Shown here one piece after another: positions 43,860 through 51,998 of a DNA stretch of 64,000 nucleotides. Source of the DNA: Bradyrhizobium sp. LMTR 3 (GTDB lineage: Bacteria > Pseudomonadota > Alphaproteobacteria > Rhizobiales > Xanthobacteraceae). How positions within the stretch are numbered: position 1 is the first letter of the stretch; every line of letters begins with the position of its first letter. The stretch is taken from positions 1 through 64,000 of the forward strand of contig NZ_MAXC01000013.1 in assembly GCF_001693485.1 (NCBI RefSeq), written 5' to 3'. The notes beneath the pieces were generated by a model. The model saw nothing but the letters and a program-made list of their open reading frames with translations. It searched no databases and was not told the DNA's origin. The position numbers were made by a program, and so were the translations under genes.

Positions 43860-44873
43860 TCATCCGATCTCGATCGCCACTTTGCCGAAATGCGCGCCGC
43901 TCTCCATGTGCGCAAAAGCGTCCTTGGCCTGATCGAAACGGAACGTTCTGTCGATCATCGGCTTCATGCCGTTGGTGGTGATTGCATCCACCATCGCCTG
44001 GAGATCCTCGACCGATCCGACGGTGACGCCCTGCAGCCGTTGCTGCTGCATGACCATCAAGGGGAGCCGCAGGTCGGACGGTGGCGGCCCGGCGAGCACG
44101 CCGATAAACGCGATCGTGCCGCCGATCCTGGTCGCCCGGATCGATTCGTTCAGCGTGCCGACCCCGCCGACCTCCACGACGAGGTCGACGCCCTTACCGC
44201 TCCACTCGCGGGCTTTCTTCCCCCAATCGGGCGTCGTCTTGTAGTTCAGCGTAAAGTCTGCGCCGAGTTGCTTGAGGCGTTCGATCTTCGCGGCGCTGGA
44301 TGAGGTCGCGATGACGCGCGCGCCGCACATTTTAGCGAACTGAATTGCGAACAGGGATACGCCGCCGGTCCCCTGCGTCAGAACGGTTTGACCGGGCTTC
44401 ACGCCACCGAGCTTGACGATCGCGCTCCAGGCCGTGAGCCCGGCGCAGGGAAGCGCGGCGGCCTCGATGTCGCTGAGGTGCTCCGGCGTTCGGACCAGCG
44501 CGTGCTTCGGAAAGATCCGATGCTCGCTAAGGACGCCGTCCACCGCGCCGCCGAGGGCTGAGCGCATTTTTGCTTCGCTCGGTTCGCCGCCGATCCAGCT
44601 TTCGAAGAAGCTGCCGATGACGCGGTCGCCGGCTGCGAATCCCCGCACGCCCGGACCGACCCGCTCGACCACGCCCGCGCCATCCGAAGCCGGCACGAGT
44701 GGAAATTTCTGACGCGAGCCGTAACCGCCCTTGACGGTGATGAGATCGCGATAGTTCAGCGTTGCGGCCCTGAGCCGAACCAGCACCTGGCCGTCGCCGG
44801 GCTCCGGCACAGGCTTGTCGACAAGGGCAAGTCCATCTAACCCGCTCGGTCCCTGTAGTTCGTAGCACTTCAA
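43860..44873 (-). CDS. Quinone oxidoreductase-like MDR protein
   Basis: This 337-residue medium-chain dehydrogenase/reductase has an N-terminal GroES-like domain (Ala-Thr-Leu-Asn-Tyr-Arg-Asp, about 38-44) and a Rossmann domain (Leu-Thr-Gln-Gly-Thr-Gly-Gly-Val-Ser, about 165-173). The zinc-binding Cys/His sets of alcohol dehydrogenases are absent, so an NADPH-dependent quinone or enone reductase is more likely. The family N-terminus Lys-Cys-Tyr-Glu indicates a TTG start at 44873. It is the last gene of the long minus-strand run, 73 bases after the azoreductase-like gene. Confidence 0.85.
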   Translation of the reverse strand: MKCYELQGPSGLDGLALVDKPVPEPGDGQVLVRLRAATLNYRDLITVKGGYGSRQKFPLVPASDGAGVVERVGPGVRGFAAGDRVIGSFFESWIGGEPSEAKMRSALGGAVDGVLSEHRIFPKHALVRTPEHLSDIEAAALPCAGLTAWSAIVKLGGVKPGQTVLTQGTGGVSLFAIQFAKMCGARVIATSSSAAKIERLKQLGADFTLNYKTTPDWGKKAREWSGKGVDLVVEVGGVGTLNESIRATRIGGTIAFIGVLAGPPPSDLRLPLMVMQQQRLQGVTVGSVEDLQAMVDAITTNGMKPMIDRTFRFDQAKDAFAHMESGAHFGKVAIEIG

Positions 44874-44946
44874 CGGATGTCTCCTTCGACGCGGTCCGGC
44901 AAGCGCTATATTGCCGCAAATGTTCCGGTTCCGCCAACCTTGCGAG

Positions 44947-45573
44947 TCAGAATCGCGCGGCCATCTCGGCCAGCCGCCGATGCGCGCCTTCGCGAGCCGC
45001 CCGGATCGGGTCGAGCGGCCCCGTCGTTGGTCCGATCGGCACGAAACGCACATCGCTGACGCCGATGAACCGCAGCGCCTCACGCAAATAGGGCGTCGCC
45101 ATGTCGATGCGGCCGCGATTCATGCCGGTGACGAAGTCGCTGCCGCTTGCCAGGATCACCACCGTCGGTCTGTCTGCCACCAAGGGCAGATATCCCTGCG
45201 CGGGATCGAACCGGAACGTAAGCCCGGGCTGCGTGATTACGTCGATCCATTGCTTCAGCTTATACGGAATGCCAAAATTCCACATCGGCGTCGAGATCAG
45301 CACGCGGTCGGCGAGTGCAAAGCGGATGGCGATGCGCTCAGTGACCGCAAAGGCGTCACGCTGTGAATCGGTGAAGGCCCGCCCATTGATGCGGGCATAT
45401 TTTGCCTCCAGCACGTAGCCCTCGAATTCCGGCAGGTGATCCCGCCACAGGTTCATCACGTCGATGTCCCAGTCGGGACGTGCTTGGCGGAAGCGGTCGA
45501 TAAAGACGCGCGCGCCGGCGGAAGATTCCGAGTCCGCACGCGGCGAGCAGCTCAGGTGAAAGAGTTTTGGCAT
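44947..45573 (-). CDS. azoR: FMN-dependent NADH:quinone/azo reductase
   Basis: This 208-residue flavodoxin-fold protein has the AzoR signature Thr-Pro-Met-Trp-Asn-Phe-Gly-Ile-Pro-Tyr-Lys-Leu-Lys-Gln-Trp-Ile-Asp (about 93-109) and the FMN phosphate loop Ser-Cys-Ser-Pro-Arg-Ala-Asp-Ser near residue 10. It uses NAD(P)H to reduce quinones or azo and related electron-poor compounds. ATG 45573 is 13 bases after the upstream stop. In this operon it may reduce an oxidised aromatic intermediate or protect from quinones. Confidence 0.85.
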   Translation of the reverse strand: MPKLFHLSCSPRADSESSAGARVFIDRFRQARPDWDIDVMNLWRDHLPEFEGYVLEAKYARINGRAFTDSQRDAFAVTERIAIRFALADRVLISTPMWNFGIPYKLKQWIDVITQPGLTFRFDPAQGYLPLVADRPTVVILASGSDFVTGMNRGRIDMATPYLREALRFIGVSDVRFVPIGPTTGPLDPIRAAREGAHRRLAEMAARF

Positions 45574-45586
45574 GGCCGGGCCCTGG

Positions 45587-47164
45587 TCATCCCAGTCCCC
45601 GGATGACCGCGTCCGCGTTGGTGACGACGGCGACGTTCTGCATGGCAAAATTGATGGAGGCGTTGTGCCAGTCGGCGTTCATGGTCGAGCAGCAGTCTTC
45701 CGGCACGATCATGAAGTAGCCTTTGTCGGCGCCGGTACGGGCGGTGTGCTCGATCGACATGTTGGTCCAGGCGCCGGTATTGATGATCATGTCGCGGCCG
45801 GTCGCCTTCAGGATGGTCTCCAGCCGCGTGCCTTCCCAGGCGCTCATGCGCATCTTCTCGACCACGAAATCGCCAGCGCGCGGCTCGAGCCCGGGAACCG
45901 GCGCCGCGCCCCAGCTTCCGCGCACCATCGCGCCGCTATCGACCAGCCCTTCGAACAAGGGAGCGTTGAGCGTGACGCCGGGAGCGCCGGGTTCGACGAT
46001 GAACCAGACATGGATGATGACGACGCCGCGCGCCCGCGCGACATCCGCAAGGCGGCGGACATTGTCGACCACCCGCTGCTGGCGCGCATGGACGGGCGAG
46101 CCGGAATCGGCGAACGCGCCGCCTTCCATGATCACGTCGTTCTGCAGATCCTGAACGATCATGGCGCAGCGGCGCGGATCGAGCTGCATGTCGCCGCCGG
46201 TAAGTTGTGGTGACGCAGGCGCGGCGGAAGCGCTGTCGGGACCGGTTGAAGCCCGGCTGCTCATATAAGGCTCGTGGCGCGGTCCGGCCTTGACCGGAAT
46301 CGCATAGACCGAATGCGTGGCGGTCAGATAGAGCGTGCGAAACTCGGGTCCGCCCCAGGCGAGATTGGCGACGAGTTCGGGAACGCGCACCTTGCCGAGC
46401 AACTCGCCTGATGGCGAATAGACCCAGACACCGCCGGGCGCTGTGACCCAGACGTTGCCGCGCTGGTCGCACTTCATGCCGTCGGGCAGGCCGGGTTCGA
46501 GCTCGGAACGGATGCCGCTGGCGAAGACGCGCGCGTTCGCGAGCGAGCCATCGGCTTCGACGTCGAAGGCGCGGATCAGCGCCTGCGTGGTGTCGTTGAC
46601 GTAGAGCAGGCGCTCGTCGGGCGAGAAGCAAAGCCCGTTCGGCTGATCGAACATGTGCCGATCGACCACGAGTTTCGGTGGGCCACCGCCGGGCGGCACG
46701 CGAAAAACGCCTTGAAAGCCGAGCTGGCGCGGCCGCTCGACGCCGTAGACCGGCATGCGGCCATACCAGGGATCGCTGAAATAGATCGCGCCGCTCGAAT
46801 GCACGCAGACGTCGTTGGGACTGTTGAGCTCCTGATTCTCGAAATGCGAGGCAATCACCTCGCGCCTTCCGTTGGGGCGCTCGCGGATCAATGACGAGGT
46901 GGCGTGCTCGCAAACGATCAAATTGAGCTCGGCGTCATACGTCATGCCGTTGCATTTGTTCGAGGGGCGCTTGACCTCGACGACACCGCGCTTCGCGTCC
47001 CACCGCCGGCGCACGTCGGCCGGCATATCCGAAAACAGCAAATACTGATGGACCGGATGCCAGATCGGCCCTTCCGTGAATTCGAAGCCGGTGCCGACCT
47101 GGCCGACCGGCGCATAGGGGTCGATCAACGTTTCGAATTCCGGGCGCAGCGTGACGTGCGTCAT
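45587..47164 (-). CDS. SMP-30/gluconolactonase domain fused to an isochorismatase-like domain
   Basis: Residues 1-295 of this 525-residue protein are a six-bladed SMP-30/gluconolactonase domain with expected metal residues Glu31 (Glu-Gly-Pro-Ile-Trp), Asn117 (Ser-Pro-Asn-Asp) and Asp191 (Val-Asn-Asp-Thr). A Pro/Ala/Ser linker (about 297-325) leads to a cysteine-hydrolase-like domain (330-525) with Asp339 and Lys437 of the triad, but the position of the nucleophile Cys is Ser470 (Thr-Asn-Met-Ser-Ile-Glu-His-Thr-Ala-Arg). The first half should hydrolyse lactones; the second may be inactive, use Ser, or bind only. It lies next to other hydrolases in the run. Confidence 0.87.
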   Translation of the reverse strand: MTHVTLRPEFETLIDPYAPVGQVGTGFEFTEGPIWHPVHQYLLFSDMPADVRRRWDAKRGVVEVKRPSNKCNGMTYDAELNLIVCEHATSSLIRERPNGRREVIASHFENQELNSPNDVCVHSSGAIYFSDPWYGRMPVYGVERPRQLGFQGVFRVPPGGGPPKLVVDRHMFDQPNGLCFSPDERLLYVNDTTQALIRAFDVEADGSLANARVFASGIRSELEPGLPDGMKCDQRGNVWVTAPGGVWVYSPSGELLGKVRVPELVANLAWGGPEFRTLYLTATHSVYAIPVKAGPRHEPYMSSRASTGPDSASAAPASPQLTGGDMQLDPRRCAMIVQDLQNDVIMEGGAFADSGSPVHARQQRVVDNVRRLADVARARGVVIIHVWFIVEPGAPGVTLNAPLFEGLVDSGAMVRGSWGAAPVPGLEPRAGDFVVEKMRMSAWEGTRLETILKATGRDMIINTGAWTNMSIEHTARTGADKGYFMIVPEDCCSTMNADWHNASINFAMQNVAVVTNADAVIRGLG

Positions 47165-47183
47165 CGGTCCGTCCTTTCAGCGC

Positions 47184-48032
47184 TCAGGCCGGAAACCAAT
47201 TGCGTTGCGGCAGGCTCTGCACCACAGGGCCTGGCACCTGGTCATGCAGCCGGCCAACCACCATGCCGCCTTCGATCTTGGCCGGCCGGTCGTGGACCGG
47301 GAGCAGGTAGCGCGAGTTGCTCAGGAGCTTTTTGATGGCCGCCTTCTCGGCCCGCTTGCTGGTGCCGTGATTACCCGTCGTGCGCGGTTCCCAATCGTGA
47401 ATCTCGTGGAAGGGCGTGACGATCTGGTCGTTGAAGTCGTAGATCACGTCGCCGCAAATGGTGGCGATGCCGTCGGCGGTATGAACGTGGATGTTCATCG
47501 AGCCTTCGGTGTGGGCGTTGGCGGCATCGCAATAGACGCCCGGCATCAGTTCGATCGGCCCAGTCACCTCGAGGTCGAGGAAGCGCAGCGCGCTCTTGGT
47601 GTGCAGGCGGTCGATCAGATGCTTGATGTCGGGCGCCGGATATTGCGGATGCATCAGCCCCGAAACGGAATATTCCAGCTCCTTGCGGTTGAGCACGACG
47701 GTGGTGTTCATCGGGAACAGATCGTCCTTGCCGGCGTGATCGATATGCAGATGGGTGTGGCAGACGAAGCGGACGTCGCCCATGCGCACGCCGTGGCGCG
47801 CGAGCTGGTTTTCGATCATGTTCTCGTGGAACTGGAGGCCGCGCATGCCCAGCGTCTCCATGATCTGGTTGGAGCGGTAGCCGGTATCGACCACGACCGG
47901 ATAGGGACCGCCGACGATCAGGAAGCCGAGCGTCAGGACGCGACGGGTCCGGCCGCAATCGCGGCCGAGCACCAGAAAGCTCGACTCCAGTTCGATATCC
48001 CCATAGTCGAGGATTTTGATTTCAAGCGGCAT
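47184..48032 (-). CDS. Metallo-beta-lactamase-fold hydrolase (lactonase-like)
   Basis: This 282-residue protein has the dizinc motif His94-x-His96-x-Asp98-His99-Ala-Gly, plus later ligands in Ala-His-Thr-Glu-Gly-Ser, Gly-Asp-Val and Val-His-Asp. The family includes N-acyl homoserine lactonases of the AiiA/AhlD type, but many members hydrolyse other lactones or amides. Set among an amidohydrolase and an SMP-30 lactonase, catabolic hydrolysis is more likely than quorum quenching. ATG 48032 is 45 bases after the amidohydrolase stop, the second-largest gap in the run. Confidence 0.82.
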   Translation of the reverse strand: MPLEIKILDYGDIELESSFLVLGRDCGRTRRVLTLGFLIVGGPYPVVVDTGYRSNQIMETLGMRGLQFHENMIENQLARHGVRMGDVRFVCHTHLHIDHAGKDDLFPMNTTVVLNRKELEYSVSGLMHPQYPAPDIKHLIDRLHTKSALRFLDLEVTGPIELMPGVYCDAANAHTEGSMNIHVHTADGIATICGDVIYDFNDQIVTPFHEIHDWEPRTTGNHGTSKRAEKAAIKKLLSNSRYLLPVHDRPAKIEGGMVVGRLHDQVPGPVVQSLPQRNWFPA

Positions 48033-48077
48033 ATGTTCCCTCCCACATTCTTTTCATCGGCGGATCCACGTGCGCCG

Positions 48078-48968
48078 TCATCGGTCAAGCCGGTAGACGC
48101 GTGTGGCGGTGGTTCGCAAAATTGCATCGCGCTGATCCGCGGCAAGCGCGGCTGTTGCGGCGAGAAAGGCGTCGATCAGTTCGCGATAACTGGTCCAAAG
48201 CTTCTCGATCGGAAAATTGGAGCCGAACAGGCAGCGCTCGGCACCGAAGATTGCGACCGTCTCCGTGAGGACTTCGGCGATATGCGACGGGTCGTTGCGA
48301 TGGATGAAGGTGCCGAGCCCGGAAAGTTTTGAGACGACGTTCGGGCAGGCCGCGAGCCGGGTCATCCCGGCGCGCCACGCGGATCGGCCCTTTGGCGAGA
48401 GGTCTTCCAGCATGCCGGCGTGCTGCAGGATAAAAGTGACATCGGGGCACGCTTCGGCGAGGCCCGCGGCATCGGCCATCTGCGGCGCGAACACCTGCAG
48501 ATCGAAGCTGAAGCCATAGTGGGCGAGATGCGCGATGTTGCGCCGGATCTTTGGATCGGCGCAGAGGTCTGGCCGCGCCGCAAAGCGATAGAGCGCGTTG
48601 TCGTGCCAGTGCAGTTGCATGCGCACGCCCCGCACAAGGGGATAGCGGGCCAAACGGTCGAGTTGCGGGCGGACATCGTCGACGTTGAAATCGGCGTAGG
48701 AGACGATGGCGTGCGGCCAGCCATGGTCCTTGGCGGTCTCTTGCACCCAGGCGGTCTCATCCTCGAAACGATCATTGGCCCAATTGGTCTGCACATAGAC
48801 CGAACGCGTTACGCCGGAACCTGCGAGGTCGGCGAGATATTCCTCGATCGGATAGTCGCGCCGGATCGGCTCGTAGGGGCCGAAGATGCGCGGCTGCATC
48901 GGGCCGACGAGCCAGGGCAAGTCGGCCTGACGCCAGATGTGGTGATGGGCATCGACGATATCGGTCAC
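48078..48968 (-). CDS. Amidohydrolase-family lactonase
   Basis: This 296-residue TIM-barrel hydrolase has Val-Asp-Ala-His-His-His-Ile-Trp at residues 5-12, a metal/substrate motif shared with 2-pyrone-4,6-dicarboxylate lactonase and L-fuconolactonase-type enzymes. Val-Arg-Gly-Val-Arg and the C-terminal Phe-Gly-Ser-Asn-Phe-Pro-Ile-Glu are also family-typical. It would open a lactone or amide ring. GTG 48968 overlaps the upstream VWA stop codon (GTGA). The neighbouring molybdenum hydroxylase suggests that a hydroxylated ring is opened here. Confidence 0.83.
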   Translation of the reverse strand: MTDIVDAHHHIWRQADLPWLVGPMQPRIFGPYEPIRRDYPIEEYLADLAGSGVTRSVYVQTNWANDRFEDETAWVQETAKDHGWPHAIVSYADFNVDDVRPQLDRLARYPLVRGVRMQLHWHDNALYRFAARPDLCADPKIRRNIAHLAHYGFSFDLQVFAPQMADAAGLAEACPDVTFILQHAGMLEDLSPKGRSAWRAGMTRLAACPNVVSKLSGLGTFIHRNDPSHIAEVLTETVAIFGAERCLFGSNFPIEKLWTSYRELIDAFLAATAALAADQRDAILRTTATRVYRLDR

Positions 48969-50083
48969 GCGGCCTTCCTTTGTCCAAGCGAGAGTACATG
49001 CGAAACGATCGCGGCGGTCGATCCGCCATCGACCAGATCATCCACGAAACGGCGGATTGCGATCAGCGCTTCGGTCTGCGGCTGAAAGCCGGGGCTTGAC
49101 GCCAGCGGCGTCAGCCAGCTCAGGCGCCAGGCGCGCCGCGATAGCTTTGCCACCGCGTCGCGCAGGGCGGAGGGATCGCCACGTTCGAGGCCGTCGGAGA
49201 GGATGACGACGGCGGCGCCGCGCGCATAGCTGCCGAACCGGGGCACCGCCAGGAACGCCTGCAGCGCGTCACCGATGCGGGTGCCGCCGTCCCAATCGCT
49301 GACCAGATGCGCGGCGGCGAACAGCGCCTGCTCGCGGCGCTTGAGACGCAGCGCGCGGGTGACGCGGGTGAGGCGGGTGCCGAAGGTGAATACCTCGACG
49401 TGAGGGATGGCGTGCACCAGGGCGTGCGCGAGCTTCATGTTGTCGTCGGTACGCCCCTTCATCGAGCCGGAGACGTCGATCAGCAGCAAAATCTTGCGCG
49501 GCCGGGCGCGCCGCTTCAGCCGGCCGAGCCGCAGCACTTCGCCATCGTTGCGCACGCTCTCGCGCAAGGTTCGCCGCAGATCGGCCCAGGGGCCGCGCCG
49601 GGTGCGCTTGCGCCGGTGGCCGCGCCGCCGCGGCAGGCGAGCAGGCGCCTCGCGCGACAGTTTTCGCAAGACATCGCCGGTCGCGCCCGGCGCGAAGCGG
49701 CGTTCGACCAGCGCCTCGGCGCGGGCCGCGGCAAGCCCTGACTCGTTAGCTTCGTCGGCGAGCAGCGTTTCGTCCTCGCCGCGGCCTTCCTCCTGCAGGC
49801 GAACCATTTCCTCGTCTTCCGCGCCGGCACGATCGATCGCTTCGCTGCCGAGGAAATGGATGTCAAACAGCCGATCGTAGGTCGCGCGCCGCTCGGGTGG
49901 CGGCGCGAGCGTTGCCAATCCAGCCTGGCGGATGACTTCGAGACTGCGTGGACCTAACAACTCGATCGCAGCGAGGAATGCCGTGGTCTGTTCCGGCGCC
50001 ACGGCAAAACCGTTGGCGCGCAATAGAGCGACAAAGGACACGAAGACGCCGGCAGCGCGCGGCAATTGAGGTTCGTCGCTCAC
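48965..50083 (-). CDS. VWA-domain maturation protein (CoxE-like)
   Basis: This 372-residue protein has a helical N-terminal region (1-190, Arg-rich around 150-195) and a von Willebrand A domain with a complete MIDAS motif Asp203-x-Ser205-x-Ser207. Its family partners the MoxR ATPase in inserting or activating the Mo site of CO dehydrogenase-like enzymes (CoxE). GTG 50083 overlaps the MoxR stop codon (GTGA), so the two are coupled. Its place between the hydroxylase subunits and the downstream hydrolases supports a maturation role. Confidence 0.85.
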   Translation of the reverse strand: MSDEPQLPRAAGVFVSFVALLRANGFAVAPEQTTAFLAAIELLGPRSLEVIRQAGLATLAPPPERRATYDRLFDIHFLGSEAIDRAGAEDEEMVRLQEEGRGEDETLLADEANESGLAAARAEALVERRFAPGATGDVLRKLSREAPARLPRRRGHRRKRTRRGPWADLRRTLRESVRNDGEVLRLGRLKRRARPRKILLLIDVSGSMKGRTDDNMKLAHALVHAIPHVEVFTFGTRLTRVTRALRLKRREQALFAAAHLVSDWDGGTRIGDALQAFLAVPRFGSYARGAAVVILSDGLERGDPSALRDAVAKLSRRAWRLSWLTPLASSPGFQPQTEALIAIRRFVDDLVDGGSTAAIVSHVLSLGQRKAA

Positions 50084-50961
50084 GCGGCAGCCTCCGCAAT
50101 GAGGGCGTCGAGCCGGCCGGAGATGAAGGTGAGATCCTCCTCGTCCTTCAATGCAACCCCGATCGAGCGTTTGAACGCGTCCGGCCAGCGGGCGCCGCGC
50201 GCGTGCAGCAACGTGGCGGCTTCGGCCCAGTCCACAGCTTCGGCAATACCTGGCGCCTTGCTCAGCGGTTCGCGTCGCAACCGGCCGACGGCGGCGACGA
50301 CCGCGCGCGCGGTCGCTTCGGCGACGCTCGACGCCCGCATCATGACGATACGCGCCTCGCGCTCGGCGGTGGGATAATCGATCCAGTGATAGACGCAGCG
50401 GCGGCGCAACGCCTCGTGCAGGTCGCGGGTGCGGTTCGAGGTCAGCACGACGACGGGGCGTTCGGTGGCGCGAACCGTGCCGCGCTCGGGAATCGAAATC
50501 TGGAAGTCGGAGAGGAATTCGAGCAGAAACGCCTCGAACTCCTGGTCGGCGCGGTCGATTTCATCGATCAGCAGCACGGTGGAGTGGGGCGCGCGCAAGG
50601 CGGCCAGCATCGGCCGTTCGATCAGAAACGTCTCGCCATAGATGTCGATGCTTTCCTCGCCGGCCTGGCGGATCGCGAGCATCTGGCGCGGGTAGTTCCA
50701 CTCGTAGAGCGCGGCTGATGCGTCGATGCCCTCGTAGCATTGTAGCCGGATCAGGCGGCGGCCGAGCACGGCGGCGATGGCTTTTGCGGCTTCGGTCTTG
50801 CCGACACCCGGCGCGCCCTCGAGCAGCAACGGCTTGCCGAGCGCAAGCGCAAGATAGGCCGCCGTCGCCAGGCCCTCGTCGGCGAGGTAGTACGCCGTGC
50901 GCAAGGCACGTTCCAGCGCCTCCGGGCTGTCGATGCCGACGATGTTGCCGCGGACCGTCAT
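50080..50961 (-). CDS. MoxR-family AAA+ ATPase (CoxD-like)
   Basis: This 293-residue chaperone ATPase has Walker A Gly49-Ala-Pro-Gly-Val-Gly-Lys-Thr56, Walker B Val-Leu-Leu-Ile-Asp-Glu-Ile-Asp, and sensor-1 Val-Leu-Thr-Ser-Asn. CoxD is needed to build the Cu-S-Mo centre of CO dehydrogenase; here the nearby enzyme is XDH-like, so it may sulfurate or load Mo. It pairs with the VWA protein (GTGA overlap) and starts 8 bases after the large-subunit C-terminal gene. Confidence 0.88.
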   Translation of the reverse strand: MTVRGNIVGIDSPEALERALRTAYYLADEGLATAAYLALALGKPLLLEGAPGVGKTEAAKAIAAVLGRRLIRLQCYEGIDASAALYEWNYPRQMLAIRQAGEESIDIYGETFLIERPMLAALRAPHSTVLLIDEIDRADQEFEAFLLEFLSDFQISIPERGTVRATERPVVVLTSNRTRDLHEALRRRCVYHWIDYPTAEREARIVMMRASSVAEATARAVVAAVGRLRREPLSKAPGIAEAVDWAEAATLLHARGARWPDAFKRSIGVALKDEEDLTFISGRLDALIAEAAA

Positions 50962-50969
50962 GCCTGACC

Positions 50970-51998
50970 TCAGCGCCTCGCTTGCGGCCGTGCGCCGCCC
51001 TGTGCCTTGATGGCCCGCAAGACTTTTTCCGGCGTGATCGGTAATTCATCCATCCGCACGCCGACCGCGTTGAAGATGGCGTTGGCGACCGCGGGCAGCA
51101 CCGGGTTTGCGCACATCTCGCCGGGGCCCTTGGCGCCGAACGGGCCGTCAGCCGCAGGGCGTTCCAGCACCGCGATATCGTGCGGGCAGATGTCGCCGGG
51201 GCCGGGCATCAGATACTCGACGAAATCGCGCGGACCATGCGCCGGGTCGGGATAATAGGGTTCAGGCGTTTCAAAGAGCGCATGGCTGATCCCCATCCAT
51301 GCGCCGCCCACGAGCTGCTGCTCCACCAGCCGCGGATTGAGCGCGCGGCCGAGCTCATACGCGCTGTCCATGCGTACCATCGCGACCTCGCCGGTCTCGT
51401 CGTCGACCTCGACCTCGGCGACCAGGCAGGCATGCGCATAGCAAGTCGCAGGCGACATTTCGCCGGTTTCGGGGTTCACCTCGGATAGCGGAACCAGAAA
51501 GATGCCGCGGCCCGAGATCGTCTTGCCTTGCTTGAACTGCGCGGCGATCGCGACATCCTTGGTGGAGATCGAGCGATGCGGCGCGCCCTTGACGTGGATG
51601 TTGCCGCGCCCGTCGGTCTCGAGATCGGCGGCGTTGACTTCCAGCTCCTCGGCGGCTGCTTCCATCATGACGCCGCGCGCCTCTTTCGCCGCCGCCATCA
51701 CCGCATTACCGACCCGATGCGTGCCGCGCGAGGCGAACGAGCCCATGCAGTGGGGTCCGGTGTCGGAATCGGCGGTATCGACATAGACGTCCTCGACCGG
51801 CACGCCGAGCGTCTCGGCGCAGATCTGCCGCGTCACCGATTTCATGCCCTGGCCAAGGTCGATCGATGACAGCGACACCGTGAACTTGCCGCTGGGGTTG
51901 GAATGAACAAGCGCCTGGCTGGGGTCGCCACCGAGGTTCATGCCGATGGGATAGTTGATCGAAGCGATGCCGCGTCCGCGATGCTTTGCCATGGTCAA
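50970..51998 (-). CDS. Molybdenum hydroxylase large subunit, C-terminal half (separate gene)
   Basis: This 342-residue protein is equivalent to the second Mo-binding domain of xanthine dehydrogenase-like large subunits. It carries the pterin motif Gly49-Gln-Gly51 and the catalytic Glu294 in Lys-Gly-Pro-Gly-Glu-Met. It has no N-terminal half of its own; that is encoded just upstream (51995-53575) with a 4-base overlap (ATGA). Together they equal about one normal large subunit (526 + 342 residues against about 780), the excess being a Pro-rich tail on the first half. Confidence 0.85.
   Translation of the reverse strand: MTMAKHRGRGIASINYPIGMNLGGDPSQALVHSNPSGKFTVSLSSIDLGQGMKSVTRQICAETLGVPVEDVYVDTADSDTGPHCMGSFASRGTHRVGNAVMAAAKEARGVMMEAAAEELEVNAADLETDGRGNIHVKGAPHRSISTKDVAIAAQFKQGKTISGRGIFLVPLSEVNPETGEMSPATCYAHACLVAEVEVDDETGEVAMVRMDSAYELGRALNPRLVEQQLVGGAWMGISHALFETPEPYYPDPAHGPRDFVEYLMPGPGDICPHDIAVLERPAADGPFGAKGPGEMCANPVLPAVANAIFNAVGVRMDELPITPEKVLRAIKAQGGARPQARR

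Noticed and set aside
47184..48032. Quorum-quenching AHL lactonase
   Set aside because: The motif is shared by many lactonases and the context is catabolic; no LuxI/LuxR gene is in the window.
48965..50961. MoxR-VWA pair as a ternary conflict system
   Set aside because: Flanking hydroxylase subunit genes make a Cox-type maturation role more likely.
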